The notes: generated from the sequence alone by a model not told the origin. Positions 1-11,265 are shown, numbered from the stretch's first letter. The stretch: DNA of 64,000 nucleotides from Limnephilus marmoratus (GCA_917880885.1 OU862906.1:61546665-61610664); one strand, 5' to 3'. A program made the numbers and translations.

Positions 1-164
1 TTTTTTTTTATAATTCAGATTACTAGATTTGGTTTTAGTCTGTATTTGATATCAGTATATTTTCTATTTCTGATCTCCCTATATTTAGTATCCAGCTTTT
101 TATTTGAAATTTAAATGTTATAATGTTGAGGTTTTTGAGTGAGAGTGGTATTTTATTGTAAACA

Positions 165-213
165 ATTGTAAATTTGTAAATTTGTAAATTTGTAAATTGT
201 AAATTTTATTGTA
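165..213. repeat. Short tandem repeat, gtaaattt units
   Basis: Several consecutive 8-base units of the type gtaaattt within AT-rich DNA. The rest of 1-330 shows nothing else I recognise. Confidence 0.7.
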
Positions 214-339
214 ACAATAGTTATATTGCTTCAACGTCCAACGCTGTTGAAAATAATTAGCGCCAACAGTTGAAATATAATACCTACATGCGAATATTAT
301 TCAACGCAGTCAACGATTCAACTGCATAATAAATAAAAA

Positions 340-1000
340 GGGTTAAGAGTTTGTACTTCGTGAACAACATTACTCGATATTTTAAATGGTCTTTTGGAAA
401 TGTACGTAACTACTGCACTTTTTATTTTATTTTCCCATCCAATACGGCCGATACGCAGCGCCAGGGGACAATCAAATTTATCAACGACAAGCAAAAAAAT
501 AACCTATTGATAATTGTCAATGTCGGTCAACAGCTAAGTTTTGTACCTATTGTTTTCAACGCTGTTGGAATGATATAATCAAAAGGGTCAAGAGATCACA
601 CTTCGTGAACGATATTATACCCAATTACACAATGTCTTTTGGTAATAAACGTACCTACTGCACATTTTTTTTTTATTTTCCCATCCAATATAGCCGATAC
701 GCAGCGCCAGGGAACAATCAAATTTATAAACGACAAGCAAAAAATAACCTATTGATAATTATCAACGCCGCCCGGTCGCCCTATTGTTTTCAACGCTGTT
801 GGAATGATATAATCAAAAGGGTCAAGAGATCACACTTGGTGAACGATATTATACCCAATTAGACATGGTCTTTTGGTAATGTACTTACCTACTGCACGAT
901 TTTTTTTATTTTCCCGTCCAATACGGCCGATCCGTAGCGCCAAGCAACAAGCGAATTTATCAGTGACAAGCAAAATATATCGTCAACGCGCAACGTCTTC
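340..1000. repeat. Tandem repeat, about 235-245 bp unit, 2.7 copies
   Basis: The words gggtcaagagatcacacttc and cgatacgcagcgccaggg recur with starts near 340, 585 and 819. Units contain sequences like caacgctgttggaa. The two apparent small ORFs here are copies of each other in different frames and are not genes. Confidence 0.8.
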
Positions 1001-1020
1001 CAACAGTTTCAACTTTCAAC

Positions 1021-1297
1021 GTTATTATATATGATTATTATTACGTGTGTGGGGAGTGGGGCATAGTGATAAGTGATAATAATAAAACATCAATGATTCG
1101 GGGAACCACCCGTTAAAAGGGATTCCTTAATACGATTTTGATATATTTTTTGTTTGTTTTTTTGTTAGTATCGTGTCGATCTCCTAATTTATAGTTTCGT
1201 CAACGTCGACGTTATTTTCAACAGATATTTTCAACAGTTGAAAATCGCCAACGATAACGACGTTGGCGTTGGATGGAATTATCGTCAACGCCCAGTA
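1021..1297. other. AT-rich spacer with caacg/gttg words
   Basis: Continues the caacg-rich flavour of the tandem repeat and includes the inverted words ttcaacagttgaaaa and aacgacgttggcgtt. No gene seen. Confidence 0.5.
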
Positions 1298-1480
1298 CTA
1301 ATCGGAATGTCCTTCGGGCCTTCCAGCAATTTTTGTTTTACCTCCTTCACAGTGGCATAACGCTTTCCTTTCATGTTCCTTTTGAGTTGGGGAACAAAAA
1401 GAAGTCACAGGGGGCTAGGTCCGGTGAGTAGGGGGGGTGGACAGTCAGGGTCATGCCGTTTTTGGTAAAAACTGCTCCAT
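1298..1480 (-). pseudogene. mariner (DD34D) transposase C-terminal fragment
   Basis: On the minus strand the sequence reads HPPYSPDLAPCDFFLFP, then after a one-base shift QLKRNMKGKRYATVKEVKQK. This is the hallmark of mariner transposases around the last catalytic Asp of DD34D. It is a decayed piece with a frameshift and no inverted repeats nearby. Confidence 0.8.
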
Positions 1481-2640
1481 GGAGAGATCTCAGCCTATAC
1501 GAGGCTGGTTATAATATGCTGGTTATAATATGTTTATCGGAGGTGTGCAAAATGGGTAACGAAAATCATTTTAGATGCAAAATGGAAATGAGTCAAAACT
1601 TTCCCATTTGAAAATGGAAAATGTGAAATGCAAAATACCAATTTTCAAAATGTATTGAAAATACAAAATGGTTTCTCATGTTGAACAACGAAAGAGTAGA
1701 AACAAACAGCCTTCTATAAAACATTTATTTGATTTTTAAACAATTTTGTCATTTAAGAGGACATAGGTAGAGAAAACCAGAAATATGTCATTTTCAAAAA
1801 AGTTTTTAGACGTATTGACTCTTTTCCACAAAAAATTATAAATGGATTTCGAAAGATTGTTCTTTTATCTAGCATAGTTATGTAATAAATTTTTAGAATT
1901 TTTTTTAATTTTTAGTATAATAAGGTTATTCCATAGGTCGTTGGCAGATTTGTTAAATTTTCAAAAAAGTTTTTGTATTATACCACACCCATTTCAAATA
2001 ATATAATCATGCAGTAAAATAAATCAATACATTATCTAGCAAAGTTATGTCTTAGAATTTTAATTTTAGTTTCAATAAAATCATTAAAAAATATATACGT
2101 ACATGTGTTTCTTGACGAAAATTAGTCAGTTTGTGTATTTATTTGCGGACTAATAAACTAATATATTTCTGATTTTTTTACATACTTATTTTGCTAAGAC
2201 ATTATTGACAAATCATAAATAATTTTGATCGAAAAATAATTTTTGGAAGTATTTAATATTTAATATTTACAGCGTCGCAATTCACCATTTTTATCATAGC
2301 GCCGTAACAGAAATATCACAGCTCATTGCGGCCCGAAGAGCGGCCAGAAGAAGACGTGTCCGCGCCGCTCTAAATCAAACAGTTTGAAATGATGAATTGA
2401 ATACGAACTTTGAATTACCTACGTCTTCCTTGTTTCGTATTGGTAAAATCTATAGGTTGACCGAATACTTTCATACAAAAATTTTTGAAATTTCGAATAT
2501 TTTTTTTATTGTTATGTGAATACTGAACAAGAGTCCCAACTGTTCCAAAATATATATTTAAAAAAAATATATTGTAAATTATTGCTACGTTGCACAAGAG
2601 TCACAACTGCTCCAAATTTTTTATTTTTTATTATTGTCAA
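1481..2640. other. AT-rich intergenic or intronic DNA, nothing recognised
   Basis: Contains aaaatg-rich stretches near 1550-1680 and long A/T runs. I find no coding stretch, RNA gene or clear repeat boundary. Confidence 0.5.
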
Positions 2641-3130
2641 CTAGCCGGTTCCCGGCACCCGTTGCTATGCCATTTAATACAGAAATTCTACCTGCGTGTC
2701 CTTTCCCATTCTTCCCTACCCCTTCCCGTTCCCCTTTCTCTCCCGCGTTCCCACTCCGCCTTCTCTACATTCCCTCTCCCCACCCCACTTCCCCCCTTCA
2801 CCCGCCCCGCGACCTCCCTCCCGAGTTCCCCTCCCGGGTTCCCCTCCCCCCTCCCCCCTCCCCCCTCCCATGAACCCCTTACCAGAGTTCCCCTCCACCC
2901 TCCCTCATTTCATACATTCAGTCCCGATACATTCAGTTTTCAAACAGCTCGCGTGCCACCTATTGCAATTTTTTGTATACAAATTTCATTATGCCAGAGC
3001 TCACCAGTAGTTTTATACAAAATCTTGTCCTGACAATAATGAACACAAAAAAAATAATTATCCAATTTGGTGTAGTCGTTCGGAAGTTATGCGCGTACAT
3101 ACATTTCGGCGATTCATTTTCATTTATATA
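2641..3130. repeat. CT-rich dispersed repeat, copy 1
   Basis: Starts ctagccggttcccggcaccc, has a polypyrimidine middle of ccct/cccc words (about 2700-2900), and ends with gtgtagtcgttcggaagtta and ttcggcgattcattttcatt. The same order occurs in the next copies and, inverted, near 20.1-20.6 kb. The ORFs in the CT-rich middle are compositional artefacts. Confidence 0.8.
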
Positions 3131-3677
3131 CTAGCTGGTGCCCGGCATGCGTTGCTATGCCGTTCAACAAAAAATTGTTTCTCCCTGCGTGTCCTTTCCC
3201 ATTCGTCCCGTTCACCTTCCGCTTCCCCTTCCTCTCCCGCGTCCCCTTCCCCTCAAACGTTCCCACTCCGCCTCCTCCACCTTCCGACTCCCCACTCCAC
3301 TCCTCTTCCCCCGTCCCGCCAACTCCCCTCACGAATTCCCTTCCCCCCTCCCAGGTTCCCCTCCCCCTCCCTGGTTCCCCTCCCCCTCCCTGGTTCCCAT
3401 CCCTTTTCACCCGCGGCACCAATACCCAAGTTCCTATCCCCCCTCCCGCATTCCATACATTCAGTTCTGGTACATTTAGTTTTCAAACAGCTCACGTGCC
3501 ACCTATTGAATTTTTAGTATACAAATTTTATAATGCCAGAGCTCACCAGTAGTTATATACAAACCTTGTCCTGGCAATAACAAACACAACAAAAAAAGAA
3601 TTATCCAATTTGGTGTAGTCGTTCGGAAGTTATGCGCGTACATACATTTCGGCGATTCATTTTCATTTATATATATA
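3131..3677. repeat. CT-rich dispersed repeat, copy 2
   Basis: Begins ctagctggtgcccggcatgc and ends again with gttcggaagttatgcgcgta. It directly abuts copy 1, so the copies are in direct tandem. Pyrimidine-rich core about 3180-3440. Confidence 0.82.
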
Positions 3678-4489
3678 CTAGCATTTATATATATGCCGGG
3701 TACCAACCCAGCATGCGTTGCTTTGCCATTTAATAACGAAATTGTTTCTCCCTGCGCGTCCTTTCCCATTCGTCCCGTTCACCTTCCACCTCCCCTTCCT
3801 CTCCCGCGTCCCCTTCCCCTTTCGCGTTCCCACTCCTCCTCCACCTTCCTTCTCCTCACTCTACTCCCCCCCTTTTCCGTCCCGCGATCCCCCCTCCCGA
3901 GTTCCCCTCCCCCCTCCCATAATCACCTCCTCCCTCCCGCGGATCCCCCTCTCGAATTCCCCTCTCCCCTCCCGAGTTCCCCTCCACCCTCCCGGGTTCC
4001 CCTCCCCCCTCCTGCATTCCATACATTCATTCCCGATACATTCAGTTCTCATACAGCTCGTGTGCCACTTATTGCAATTTTATTATACAAATTTCATGAT
4101 GCCAGAGCTCGTGTCCTTTCCCATTCGTCCCGTTCCCCTTCTGCCTCCCCTTCCTCTCCAACGTCCCCTTCCCCTCTCCTCACTCCCCTCGCCCGCTTCC
4201 CCTATCCCTTAAACCCCCACCCGTTTTCCTCTCCCCCCTCCCGAGTTCCCCTCCCACCTCCCGGGTTCCCCTCCCCAACCCATCCCGCGGGCCCCCTCTC
4301 CCGAGTTCCCCTTCCTTGTCCCCCTCCCCTCCCTCATCCTTCACCCCTCTCCCATCCGCCACCTCCTCCCGCATTCCATACATTCACTCCCGGTACATTC
4401 AGTTTTCAAACAGTTTGCGTGGCACCAATTGCAATTTTATATACAAATTTCATAATGCCAGAGCTCACCAGTATATACAGAAACCTTTA
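3678..4489. repeat. CT-rich dispersed repeat, copy 3, interrupted by a transposon
   Basis: Contains gccgggtaccaacccagcat and two pyrimidine cores (about 3740-4020 and 4110-4370), so the core is internally duplicated. The copy stops at the TA where the 4490-7586 element inserted; its other side resumes at 7589. Confidence 0.75.
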
Positions 4490-5042
4490 GTCCAGTCAAG
4501 GAAGGGGGTGTAGAGTGCGTGAGCAGGGACCTAAGCGATTCCTTCAGAAACTTGTTTAGGGTGCTTAGGATGTGAACATACTAAAAATCCTGACGTCTAG
4601 GTGGTGAGCTAGGGGGGGGAGGGGGAGGGGGAGGTCTTAATTTTCGGGTTTCCGCTTATATCTCAAAAACGGTGCGCCGCAGTAGAAAATTTTTTGAGAA
4701 TAAGTAAAAGCTGATAAAATTATCTACAACTTTTATTCTATACGTAATTTTCGAAATCCCAGCCATTTTCGAGTTATTCGCTCTACAAATGTAGATATTT
4801 TCGAAAAAAATCATTTTACCTCACATTTTTCATCAAACATTCCTTCATATCGTCTAAAATATTCATCAAAGAAAAAAATTTATTCGAAAGAAGTTGTAAA
4901 GAATTTAATTTTCTTTTAGAATATATAGACATATGTAAATTTATCTTCAACCGTTCAACATTTACAGCAATTTGAAGTTTTTTCGTAAAATGTTGTCATT
5001 TTCAGAAAGAGCTGTTTTTATCTTATTACTGACACACAACAC
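4490..5042. repeat. Left terminal inverted repeat of the 3.1-kb transposon
   Basis: Pairs with about 7028-7586. Includes a G-rich stretch (4612-4652) and the words ctcaaaaacggtgcg and catcaaacattccttcatat. Confidence 0.8.
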
Positions 5043-5229
5043 TTGTTCGTTCGCCTAATAATATGTGTGACCACACTTTAAAACCAGTTACTAAATAAAA
5101 TAGGTAAAAATCATATTAATTGAAAAATACATAATTGTATTTTATAATCATAATGTTTATTCTATTTCGTTACATTAAGCACATAAAATTATAGATCTCA
5201 TTGTTATCACTGTTCTCAATAACATCATG

Positions 5230-6683
5230 TTACATTCTCATCCTCTTTGGACGTGGGGGTCCTGGCAAGCGTTGTTCATCCATGGCATCTTCATCCTCAG
5301 TATTGGATGGTTCTTGCTGAATGGGCTCTATGTCGTCGTCATCGTCGTCCTCGGCAACAGGCACGCTATTGAGGCATCTCCCTTGGCAGGAGACTCGGAG
5401 ACACGCTGCAGAACAGGTCAGCATTGCTTTTCGGCATCCACATTTGCCAATTGCACAATCCCTGGTGCAGCGGCAAAATATCATATTTAGAAGGACCTCC
5501 GGCGCTGGTGGATCTTTTGTTGTATTTGGCATCAGGGTCTCTCCTTCATGTGTCCACCCCCATTATTCAGGGGGCAGCTCAATCGGTGCACTGGGAATGC
5601 TGTTTAACTGCGTTCTCTGTTGGAGGGAGGGAGCTGATGTCAGGCTTCATATTTGCCACCAACCTTGTGAACGACTAAAAGCGGTACTGGTTAAGGAAGG
5701 TCTGTCTTTTTGGCGCCGCATACCATTTCAGGAAACATTTATTTCCAGCCTCTTCAACCTCGCCGTGAGTAGAGGAGGGGTTATAAAGATCATTGCCGCT
5801 TGCTTGATGAATTCTGACTCCAAGTACAATTTTGAGAAGCCCACCTTGCTTCTCCTGAAAGTTGCAGATGTTGTGTCGCAGCCGGTAAATGAATGTAAGA
5901 ACAGGATGTGTTCAAATGCACGGTGCTGCATCTTTTGGATGGACAGTGGCATTGTTTTGGTTTTCCCTCGTCCGTTGTCAGCAGCAGAATATCTTGGGTG
6001 GGAGGAGTGGAAGCAATCAAAAGGAAGTGAAAGCTTCTCACAAAACTGTGAGAGGAATGTTCCACAGCAATCTTCACAACAAGGAAGTCAGCATCATGTC
6101 CTGAAGAGTCTGTATCCCATTCTCCCGAAGCTTCGTCTGTAGTAAAGAGATGAAGTTACTTTTGTTGGTAGGATTGGATAACAAATCTTCCTTTTTAACG
6201 GGTATTGAAGTGTTCCAAGTCAAATTGATGTCAGCTGACCTTCTCAGTCTGTATCATCGCATCTGTTATTGTGATTTCGTACCGTTGGCTGGGTTTGGGT
6301 ACCAATCAAATACCACAGTGTGAGTCATCCAGGATAGTGGTGGTTGACGTAGTTGATGTAACGATCACAAATTGTGGCAAGGAAGGCATCTTTTTGCCAA
6401 ATTACTCTGTGTAGTAGAAATTTTCCGTCCACAACTATGTTCACCTGAGACAGTAGACCAGTTTTTTGGTAGGCTCGAATAAGCTGTACAGGACAGATTT
6501 AGTTGTCTTCCACATCCCACCTTCATTGAACAGTGCCAAGGGAAATGGGGCCAACTCATACTCAAAGAATTTCTTCAAATCCTCATCTGATCGTTTGCTT
6601 ATACACATCCGGTGAAACAGAAATGTTGGGTCAACTGCAACCTTTTCATCGTGATTTTTTATCGACGAGCTGACAGAAGACAT
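5230..6683 (-). pseudogene. Decayed transposon ORF of the GCDTTSA / Cys-rich family
   Basis: Minus-strand pieces occur in order: VDPTFLFHRMC with FEYELAPFPLALFNE (6441-6683), DADFLVVKIAVEHS (about 6050-6095), ILFLHSFTGCDTTSATF (about 5830-5905), and a cysteine-rich end CRCTRDCAIGKCGCRKAML (about 5410-5475) followed by an acidic tail. I recall the same order in long uncharacterised proteins repeated in invertebrate genomes; that recollection is not checked. Frames change between pieces and stops intervene, so it is broken. Function unknown; its place between the inverted repeats makes it the likely former gene of this element. Confidence 0.6.
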
Positions 6684-7027
6684 TGGGAATTGACATTATT
6701 TCATTGGCTTGTGGGAAGGGAGGATGTGCATCAAACCACTGACTGAGTTTGAAAATGTCTGCTGCATCTTTACTTCGGTGGGCTTGTCCGAGGTCCTTGT
6801 GTTGTTACTGGACGTGAAAAAGACTCCACAATACTCTTCAAGGGAAGTGCAGATCTCATGAGTTGCGCTCATACCAACTAACCACTTCTAGTACATTGTG
6901 CGAAATACCTCTGCCTCCTGTTATGCCTTCTCGGCTTTTGAATGATAGCATCAATGTGGTTTCCATGGTCATATCTGATCATACGCCTTACTAAAAGAGC
7001 GTCGCATAATCGTCGTTGCACGTTGGT

Positions 7028-7586
7028 GTGTCAGTAATAAGATAAAAACAGCTTTTTCTGAAAATGACGACATTTTACGCAAAACCTTAAAATTGCTGTA
7101 AATATTTACTGGTTGGAGACTTATTTGCATATGTATATATATTCTAAAAGGGAATTAAATTTATTACAATTTCTTATAAATAAATTTCTTTCTTTGATGA
7201 ATATTTTAGACGATATGAAGGAATGTTTGATGAAAAATGTGAGGTAAAATAATTTTTTTCAAAAATATCTACATTTGTGGAGCGTGTAAGTCAAAAATGG
7301 ACGTGATTTCGAAAATTACGTAAAGAATAAAAGTTGTAGATAATTTTATGAGCTTTTTTTACTTATCCTTAGGAAATTTTCATGTGTGACGCACCGTTTT
7401 TGAGATATAAGCGGAAACCCGAAAATTGGGACCTCCCCCTCCCCCCCTTCCCCCTAGCTCACAACCAAGACGTCAGGACTTTTAGTATGTTCACACCCTA
7501 AGCACCCTAAACAAGTTTCTGGAGGAATCGTTTAGGTCCCTGCTCACGCACTCTACACCTCCTTTTGGAGCATTTATTGACTGGAC
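7028..7586. repeat. Right terminal inverted repeat of the 3.1-kb transposon
   Basis: Reverse complement of the left arm with scattered substitutions; the arms are similar but not identical, so the insertion is not recent. A third, single arm lies at about 31911-32376. Confidence 0.8.
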
Positions 7587-7588
7587 TA

Positions 7589-7855
7589 CTTTGCGGGCGT
7601 GCTCACAACAACTCACCAAAGTTTCATCGCAATCGGATGAACGGTTAGCAATTCACAGGAAAGTATGTAGAACAGTTTATATGGGAGAATTAAATTGTTG
7701 ATTTTACTATCTTCCTCGCAACTTTTCCATATTTTCTCAACGTTTAAACCTTTCCTGGACTACGACAAACATTTCAAAACCAAAATCAGCTAAATCGGCC
7801 CAGCCGTTCTCGAGTTTTAGTGAAACTAACAAACAGCAATTGATTTTTATATAGG
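7589..7855. repeat. Right-hand remainder of the interrupted dispersed repeat
   Basis: Holds aaagtttcatcgcaatcgga and tgaacggttagc, also seen at 35100-35135 and 35217-35245, and ends gttctcgagttttagtgaaa, a tail style common in insect RTE/SINE families. Class not certain. Confidence 0.6.
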
Positions 7856-7955
7856 GGGGGGGGGGGAGGGTAAAAGAGGCGGGGGGGGTGGAGGGTGGTT
7901 AGAGGTTGTGGGGTGAGAGGGGGAGGGGGTTGAGAGGGGTGGGGGGTAGGCTTTT
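7853..7955. repeat. G-rich low-complexity tract
   Basis: Runs of 4 to 14 G separated by a few bases on the + strand; could form G-quadruplexes. The minus-strand proline-rich ORF across it is compositional. Confidence 0.7.
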
Positions 7956-7989
7956 TTATATCCATTTTTCGTATTACAAAAATATCAAA

Positions 7990-8425
7990 CATGAGAATCG
8001 GGTATGGGTACCACCGCCCCGGGAACCATTTTTTTGATAACCAACACGTCTGCCGTACGTCATCCTTAGTGGTTCGCAACGTTTGGTGACTAGCAGGGGT
8101 GCCTGGGTTCATGGGGTGAGGTTTTTTCAGGTCTTGGCGGCGGATGCGTCTGCGCACCAGCTGCATGGCAGGTTGGATCTAGAGAAAGTGGTTGAGGGAG
8201 TCCCTTTGACTTCTCCAGCCTTACTCTCTCGGAACATCGCTTTGCACCGCAGTGGGAGGGATGGATTCATACATCCGCTCTCCTGGACACGCTGACCCCC
8301 ACATTTCTACCCACCCCTAATACCCTTTCCTTCTCAGAAGATCCTCTCCTCCCTTTCCCTGAAACGAACCTTCACCCAGCATCCCCAAAGAAGAGATAGG
8401 CAATGTGTCGAGCGATTGTAAAAAA
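7990..8425 (+). mobile_element. SINE-like element A, copy 1
   Basis: Head cgggtatgggtaccaccgcc and body words gggttcatggggtgagg and ctttgcaccgcagtgggagg; the tail has cagcatccccaaagaag and ends in an A run. The same order is found at 37885-38352. The tail words are shared with the antisense LINE at 23963-24590, as expected for a SINE mobilised by that LINE. Confidence 0.7.
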
Positions 8426-8588
8426 AGGTCTCTCCCGATCCGGCCTTCTACGTAGTTGGTGGGCAGATTCCACCGCCGCCGAGATCCTGACAAACCTCGC
8501 CCCATGAACCCGGGCTACCCGTACGGTGTTGATAATCCAATACAGGGTTCCTGGGACGGCGGTACCCATACCCGCCTTCCAAATTACT
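8426..8588 (-). mobile_element. SINE-like element A, inverted truncated copy
   Basis: Reading the minus strand from 8588: ggcgggtatgggtaccgcc and ccgggttcatggggcgagg, the head of element A with an internal gap. Together with copy 1 it forms a tail-to-tail inverted pair. Confidence 0.7.
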
Positions 8589-8599
8589 GATACTATTTA

Positions 8600-8990
8600 T
8601 TGACGGCCGGCGTGGTCAAGAGGTAAGGCTCTTGACTCGCAATCCGAAAGTCGTGGGATCGAATCCCGGCATGGGCAAATAAATTTTGTTTGACTAATTT
8701 GGGTTATTTCATATAAAAATAATTTATTTGCGTCACGTTCCAGAGTGGAAGATACTTTAGTATCGCCCTGGTGTAAGACCACCATTCAGAATTGAAACGT
8801 TGCTAAAAATTACTTTGGCCGTGTTTGGTGACCAGATCTGAATAGCCAAGTAATTCTTCGCTTCCTCTTCCCCATCTCCTGCCCTTCCCCACCACCTTCT
8901 GCCTCATACTATACCCCATAGTCATGTCATAGTCTCACTGGCTCCAGACGGGAGCATTTGGGTCTCTTGTGCGGTATTCACATAAATATA
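8600..8990 (+). mobile_element. tRNA-derived SINE B, copy 1
   Basis: The head resembles a tRNA: box A-like tggtcaagaggtaaggctct and box B ggatcgaatcc within 8605-8680, so RNA polymerase III promoter elements are present. The body contains ttccagagtggaagatactt and ctggtgtaagaccaccattc; the tail has ctccagacgggagcat. Other copies: 9075-9290, 39950-40180 and 59398-59797, all on the minus strand. Confidence 0.82.
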
Positions 8991-9074
8991 AAATTAAAAA
9001 TTATGCACACGAATAAATATTTAAAAATGAGATATTTTTTACAATCCAACTGAATATTAGGTACTCTTTTTTCC

Positions 9075-9290
9075 ATGAATACCGCACAAGAGTCCCAACT
9101 GCTCCCGTCTGGAGCCAGTGGGACTATCACCCCCAATTGGGGTATGTTGTGAGGCTGAAGGTAGTGGGGGAGGGGAAGGAGCTAGGGAGATGGAGGTGGG
9201 GAAGTACCTGACTCTTCAGATCTGGTCACTAAACACGGCTAAAGCCATTTCAAGTAACGTTTCAATTCTTCCACTCTAATGGCCGTAAAA
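9075..9290 (-). mobile_element. SINE B, inverted 5'-truncated copy
   Basis: Contains caactgctcccgtctggagc and cagatctggtcactaaacac in the same order as the minus-strand copy at 59398-59797 but lacks the tRNA head. With 8600-8990 it makes a tail-to-tail inverted pair separated by about 85 bp. Confidence 0.75.
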
Positions 9291-9756
9291 TAAAATGAAA
9301 AAACAAAAACCAAAATATTAAAAAAATATAACAAATTGTTTTTTTTTGTGTAGGTATCTACTTTATACCTACTGTGTTTATGTATCTATTTATGTCTACG
9401 CACTTCAATACACAAATTACAAATAACTACTACTTATTAAAATTCTGGAAGCGAGAATTCAACATCTTTATCTGAACCATACTGTAGGTCCAGCTTCGCG
9501 TGAACTATAGGTACGTGAAACCCGGCTTCTAGCGGAACGAAATCTAGTTCCAAAAACGTCCGCTTGCAACGGCTGATGTGTGAGCGCTGCAGTCGGAATC
9601 AAAATTATGATTTGCTGGTATGACAGCCTTAATAATGGACATCAAAGCAGAACAACTTGTGGAATGACTTTCCTAAGTCCGGACTTATTTAAGTTTGTAA
9701 CGTATAACAAGTGTGGGGTGTGTATCGAGTTTCTATACTCTGTGATATTAAAAATA
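9291..9756. other. AT-rich spacer, nothing recognised
   Basis: No repeat boundary, RNA gene or coding stretch seen. Confidence 0.5.
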
Positions 9757-9916
9757 GGGAACGTACCCATACTACGTGACACGTTTAGGGGGGGGGTCTT
9801 CAAAATGTCACGCTTGGTACAAATGAGCGGCGGCAGGCTTAGGTTTTTGGTCACCAGGGGGGGGGGGGGGGGTTAAAAATTGCAAAAAGTTGGTCACGTA
9901 GTATGGGTACGTTCCC
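9757..9916. mobile_element. 160-bp MITE with 24-bp perfect terminal inverted repeats
   Basis: Left arm gggaacgtacccatactacg(tgac) at 9757-9780 and its exact complement at 9893-9916, flanked by ATA on both sides. The interior has a G run (9857-9872). No coding capacity; superfamily not determined. Confidence 0.85.
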
Positions 9917-10410
9917 ATAAGTAATTAAGTTTAAATTATTATTAATAATGTTACTATGTAAATTGATTCTAGAAAGATCTACGCGGTTATTAATTAATTA
10001 AAGAAAGTGTGGACGCCATCTCATTGCAAATTTTACATCCCAACGAGAAAGGATGAATACGAAAATTATTGGTTAAACTATTTTGATATAAACTAATAAA
10101 TTAAGTAGGTATTCACGTTACGGAGATCGAAGATTTGGTTGCCCGACGCCGGCTTCTGTCTGATTTTCTATATTGCGGTAAAATCCTTCGTGTTGAACGC
10201 TCCAAGCCTAACTGAGGAGCAGGGAAGCAGCGGCCTGCTACCTACCAGTGTCAATCCCGGTTCTCCGGTGTGGCACGTACATCAAATGCTGTTATTGCAG
10301 TGCAGCGATAAATAATTATCATTTCGGTAAAAGCAGGTAGGAACTGCTACAAGTTCTCTAAACGAATCATAGATACTGATAGTTTTTATAATAATATTAA
10401 TTACAGTACT
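9917..10410. other. Spacer, nothing recognised
   Basis: Mixed composition with a GC-richer stretch at 10130-10300 (for example ccgacgccggcttctgtctg) that I cannot identify. No ORF of note. Confidence 0.45.
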
Positions 10411-10411
10411 C

Positions 10412-10851
10412 AGGGCCTGTTCCCACTTCTTTCTAAAAATCGGAAGTCGTTCCGTTTAAAAATCGGATGCTCGGGATATATGAAGGCTGTAGTGGATATA
10501 TGAAGCTGTTCGCACATGTCGGACATTATTAAAAAACACATCCGGCACATTTTGTCGGATGGATGACCAGCGCAGCGCGTTCGTTTAAAAATCGTGTTGG
10601 TTAAAAATCGGTCAGGTTTGTATGATACTGTTCCACTACACCCCGACTCCTCAACTCGTCCTTTCCCAGTCGCAAGGGGGCACGCGCACAGCATCTGCGT
10701 GATCATCCAATTTTTATCCGTTCCATTTTTTTAACAGGTGTGTGAATTTTTATCCAATGTCTGATTTTTTATCGTTCCGTGTTTCAAATGTAGGCGTCTG
10801 ACGTCCGGTTTTTTGTCATCCGATTTTTAAATGGAAATGGGAACAGGCCCT
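10412..10851. mobile_element. 440-bp MITE, AGGGCCTGTTCCCA ends
   Basis: Left end agggcctgttcccacttct; the right end is the complement of agggcctgttcccatttcc. The word aaaaatcggatg and its inverted forms recur inside (10436, 10459, 10583, 10604, 10816), so subterminal repeats are present. The CAGGGCC-like start suggests hAT, but no 8-bp target duplication is visible. Confidence 0.72.
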
Positions 10852-11097
10852 TACATGAGAGTAAACCCAAAATCACCACAACCTCTTAATAAAGATGAAT
10901 TCGCGAAAAAGGAACAAGTCGAAAAAAGATTCAGAGAAAGATATTAATGGCATTGACAGTTTGGAAGATCACTAAACAGCCAAAACTTATGCAGAACTAA
11001 TGTTGCCGGCTAATATGGAAATCTAATATTGAAAATTTTTTACTAGAGCGTACCCATTTTCAAACTATTGAATAAATGTTTTTTTCTTACTTTGTAG

Positions 11098-11265
11098 CCT
11101 ACCAGTGAATCAAGAGTTACTGGCCATTGAAAAAGAGCTTGAAAAGTTGGAAGAGGTTTGGGACTTAGTCAATAAGTGGGAAACTGCTTGGGATAAATAT
11201 AAATCTGGATCATTTTGGACACTAGAAACTGAGGAGATTGAAGAAACGGTTCAAAATTTGTTCAG
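11098..11265 (+). CDS. DNAH2: DNAH2 exon 1 of window: tail/linker
   Basis: Acceptor tttgtag, donor gtaaaa. Enters with one base of a split codon and leaves with two. Window residues 1-55, a charged helical stretch with [17 protein letters not shown], the conserved tryptophan-rich start of the linker region (DHC_N2 family). The preceding coding exon was not found in the window. Confidence 0.85.

Larger units (their letters stand above)
4490..7586. mobile_element. DNA transposon with about 0.55-kb terminal inverted repeats, TA target
   Basis: Left end gtccagtcaa at 4490 and right end ttgactggac finishing at 7586, each flanked by TA (4488-4489, 7587-7588). Inverted repeats run 4490 to about 5042 and about 7028 to 7586, for example the words gtgtagagtgcgtgagcagg / cgcactctacacc and gctgtttttatcttattact / agtaataagataaaaacagc. 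The interior carries minus-strand remnants of one protein family. A related uninterrupted repeat near 35055-35130 acts as an empty site. The superfamily is uncertain. Confidence 0.78.

Noticed and set aside
2590..4513. Many proline/serine-rich ORFs on both strands
   Set aside because: They follow the CT-rich cores of a dispersed repeat, overlap each other in all frames, and show no domain.
5227..6142. 273-codon plus-strand ORF at 5321-6142
   Set aside because: It is the complement of the decayed minus-strand transposon ORF, whose family motifs are recognisable.
8600..8680. tRNA gene
   Set aside because: Box A and box B fit, but the acceptor stem is poor and the same head occurs in several longer SINE copies.
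10895..10975. 26-residue ATG-started ORF just before the first dynein exon (lysine/serine-rich) as a first exon
   Set aside because: It ends in a stop, has no donor in phase, and does not resemble a dynein N-terminus.
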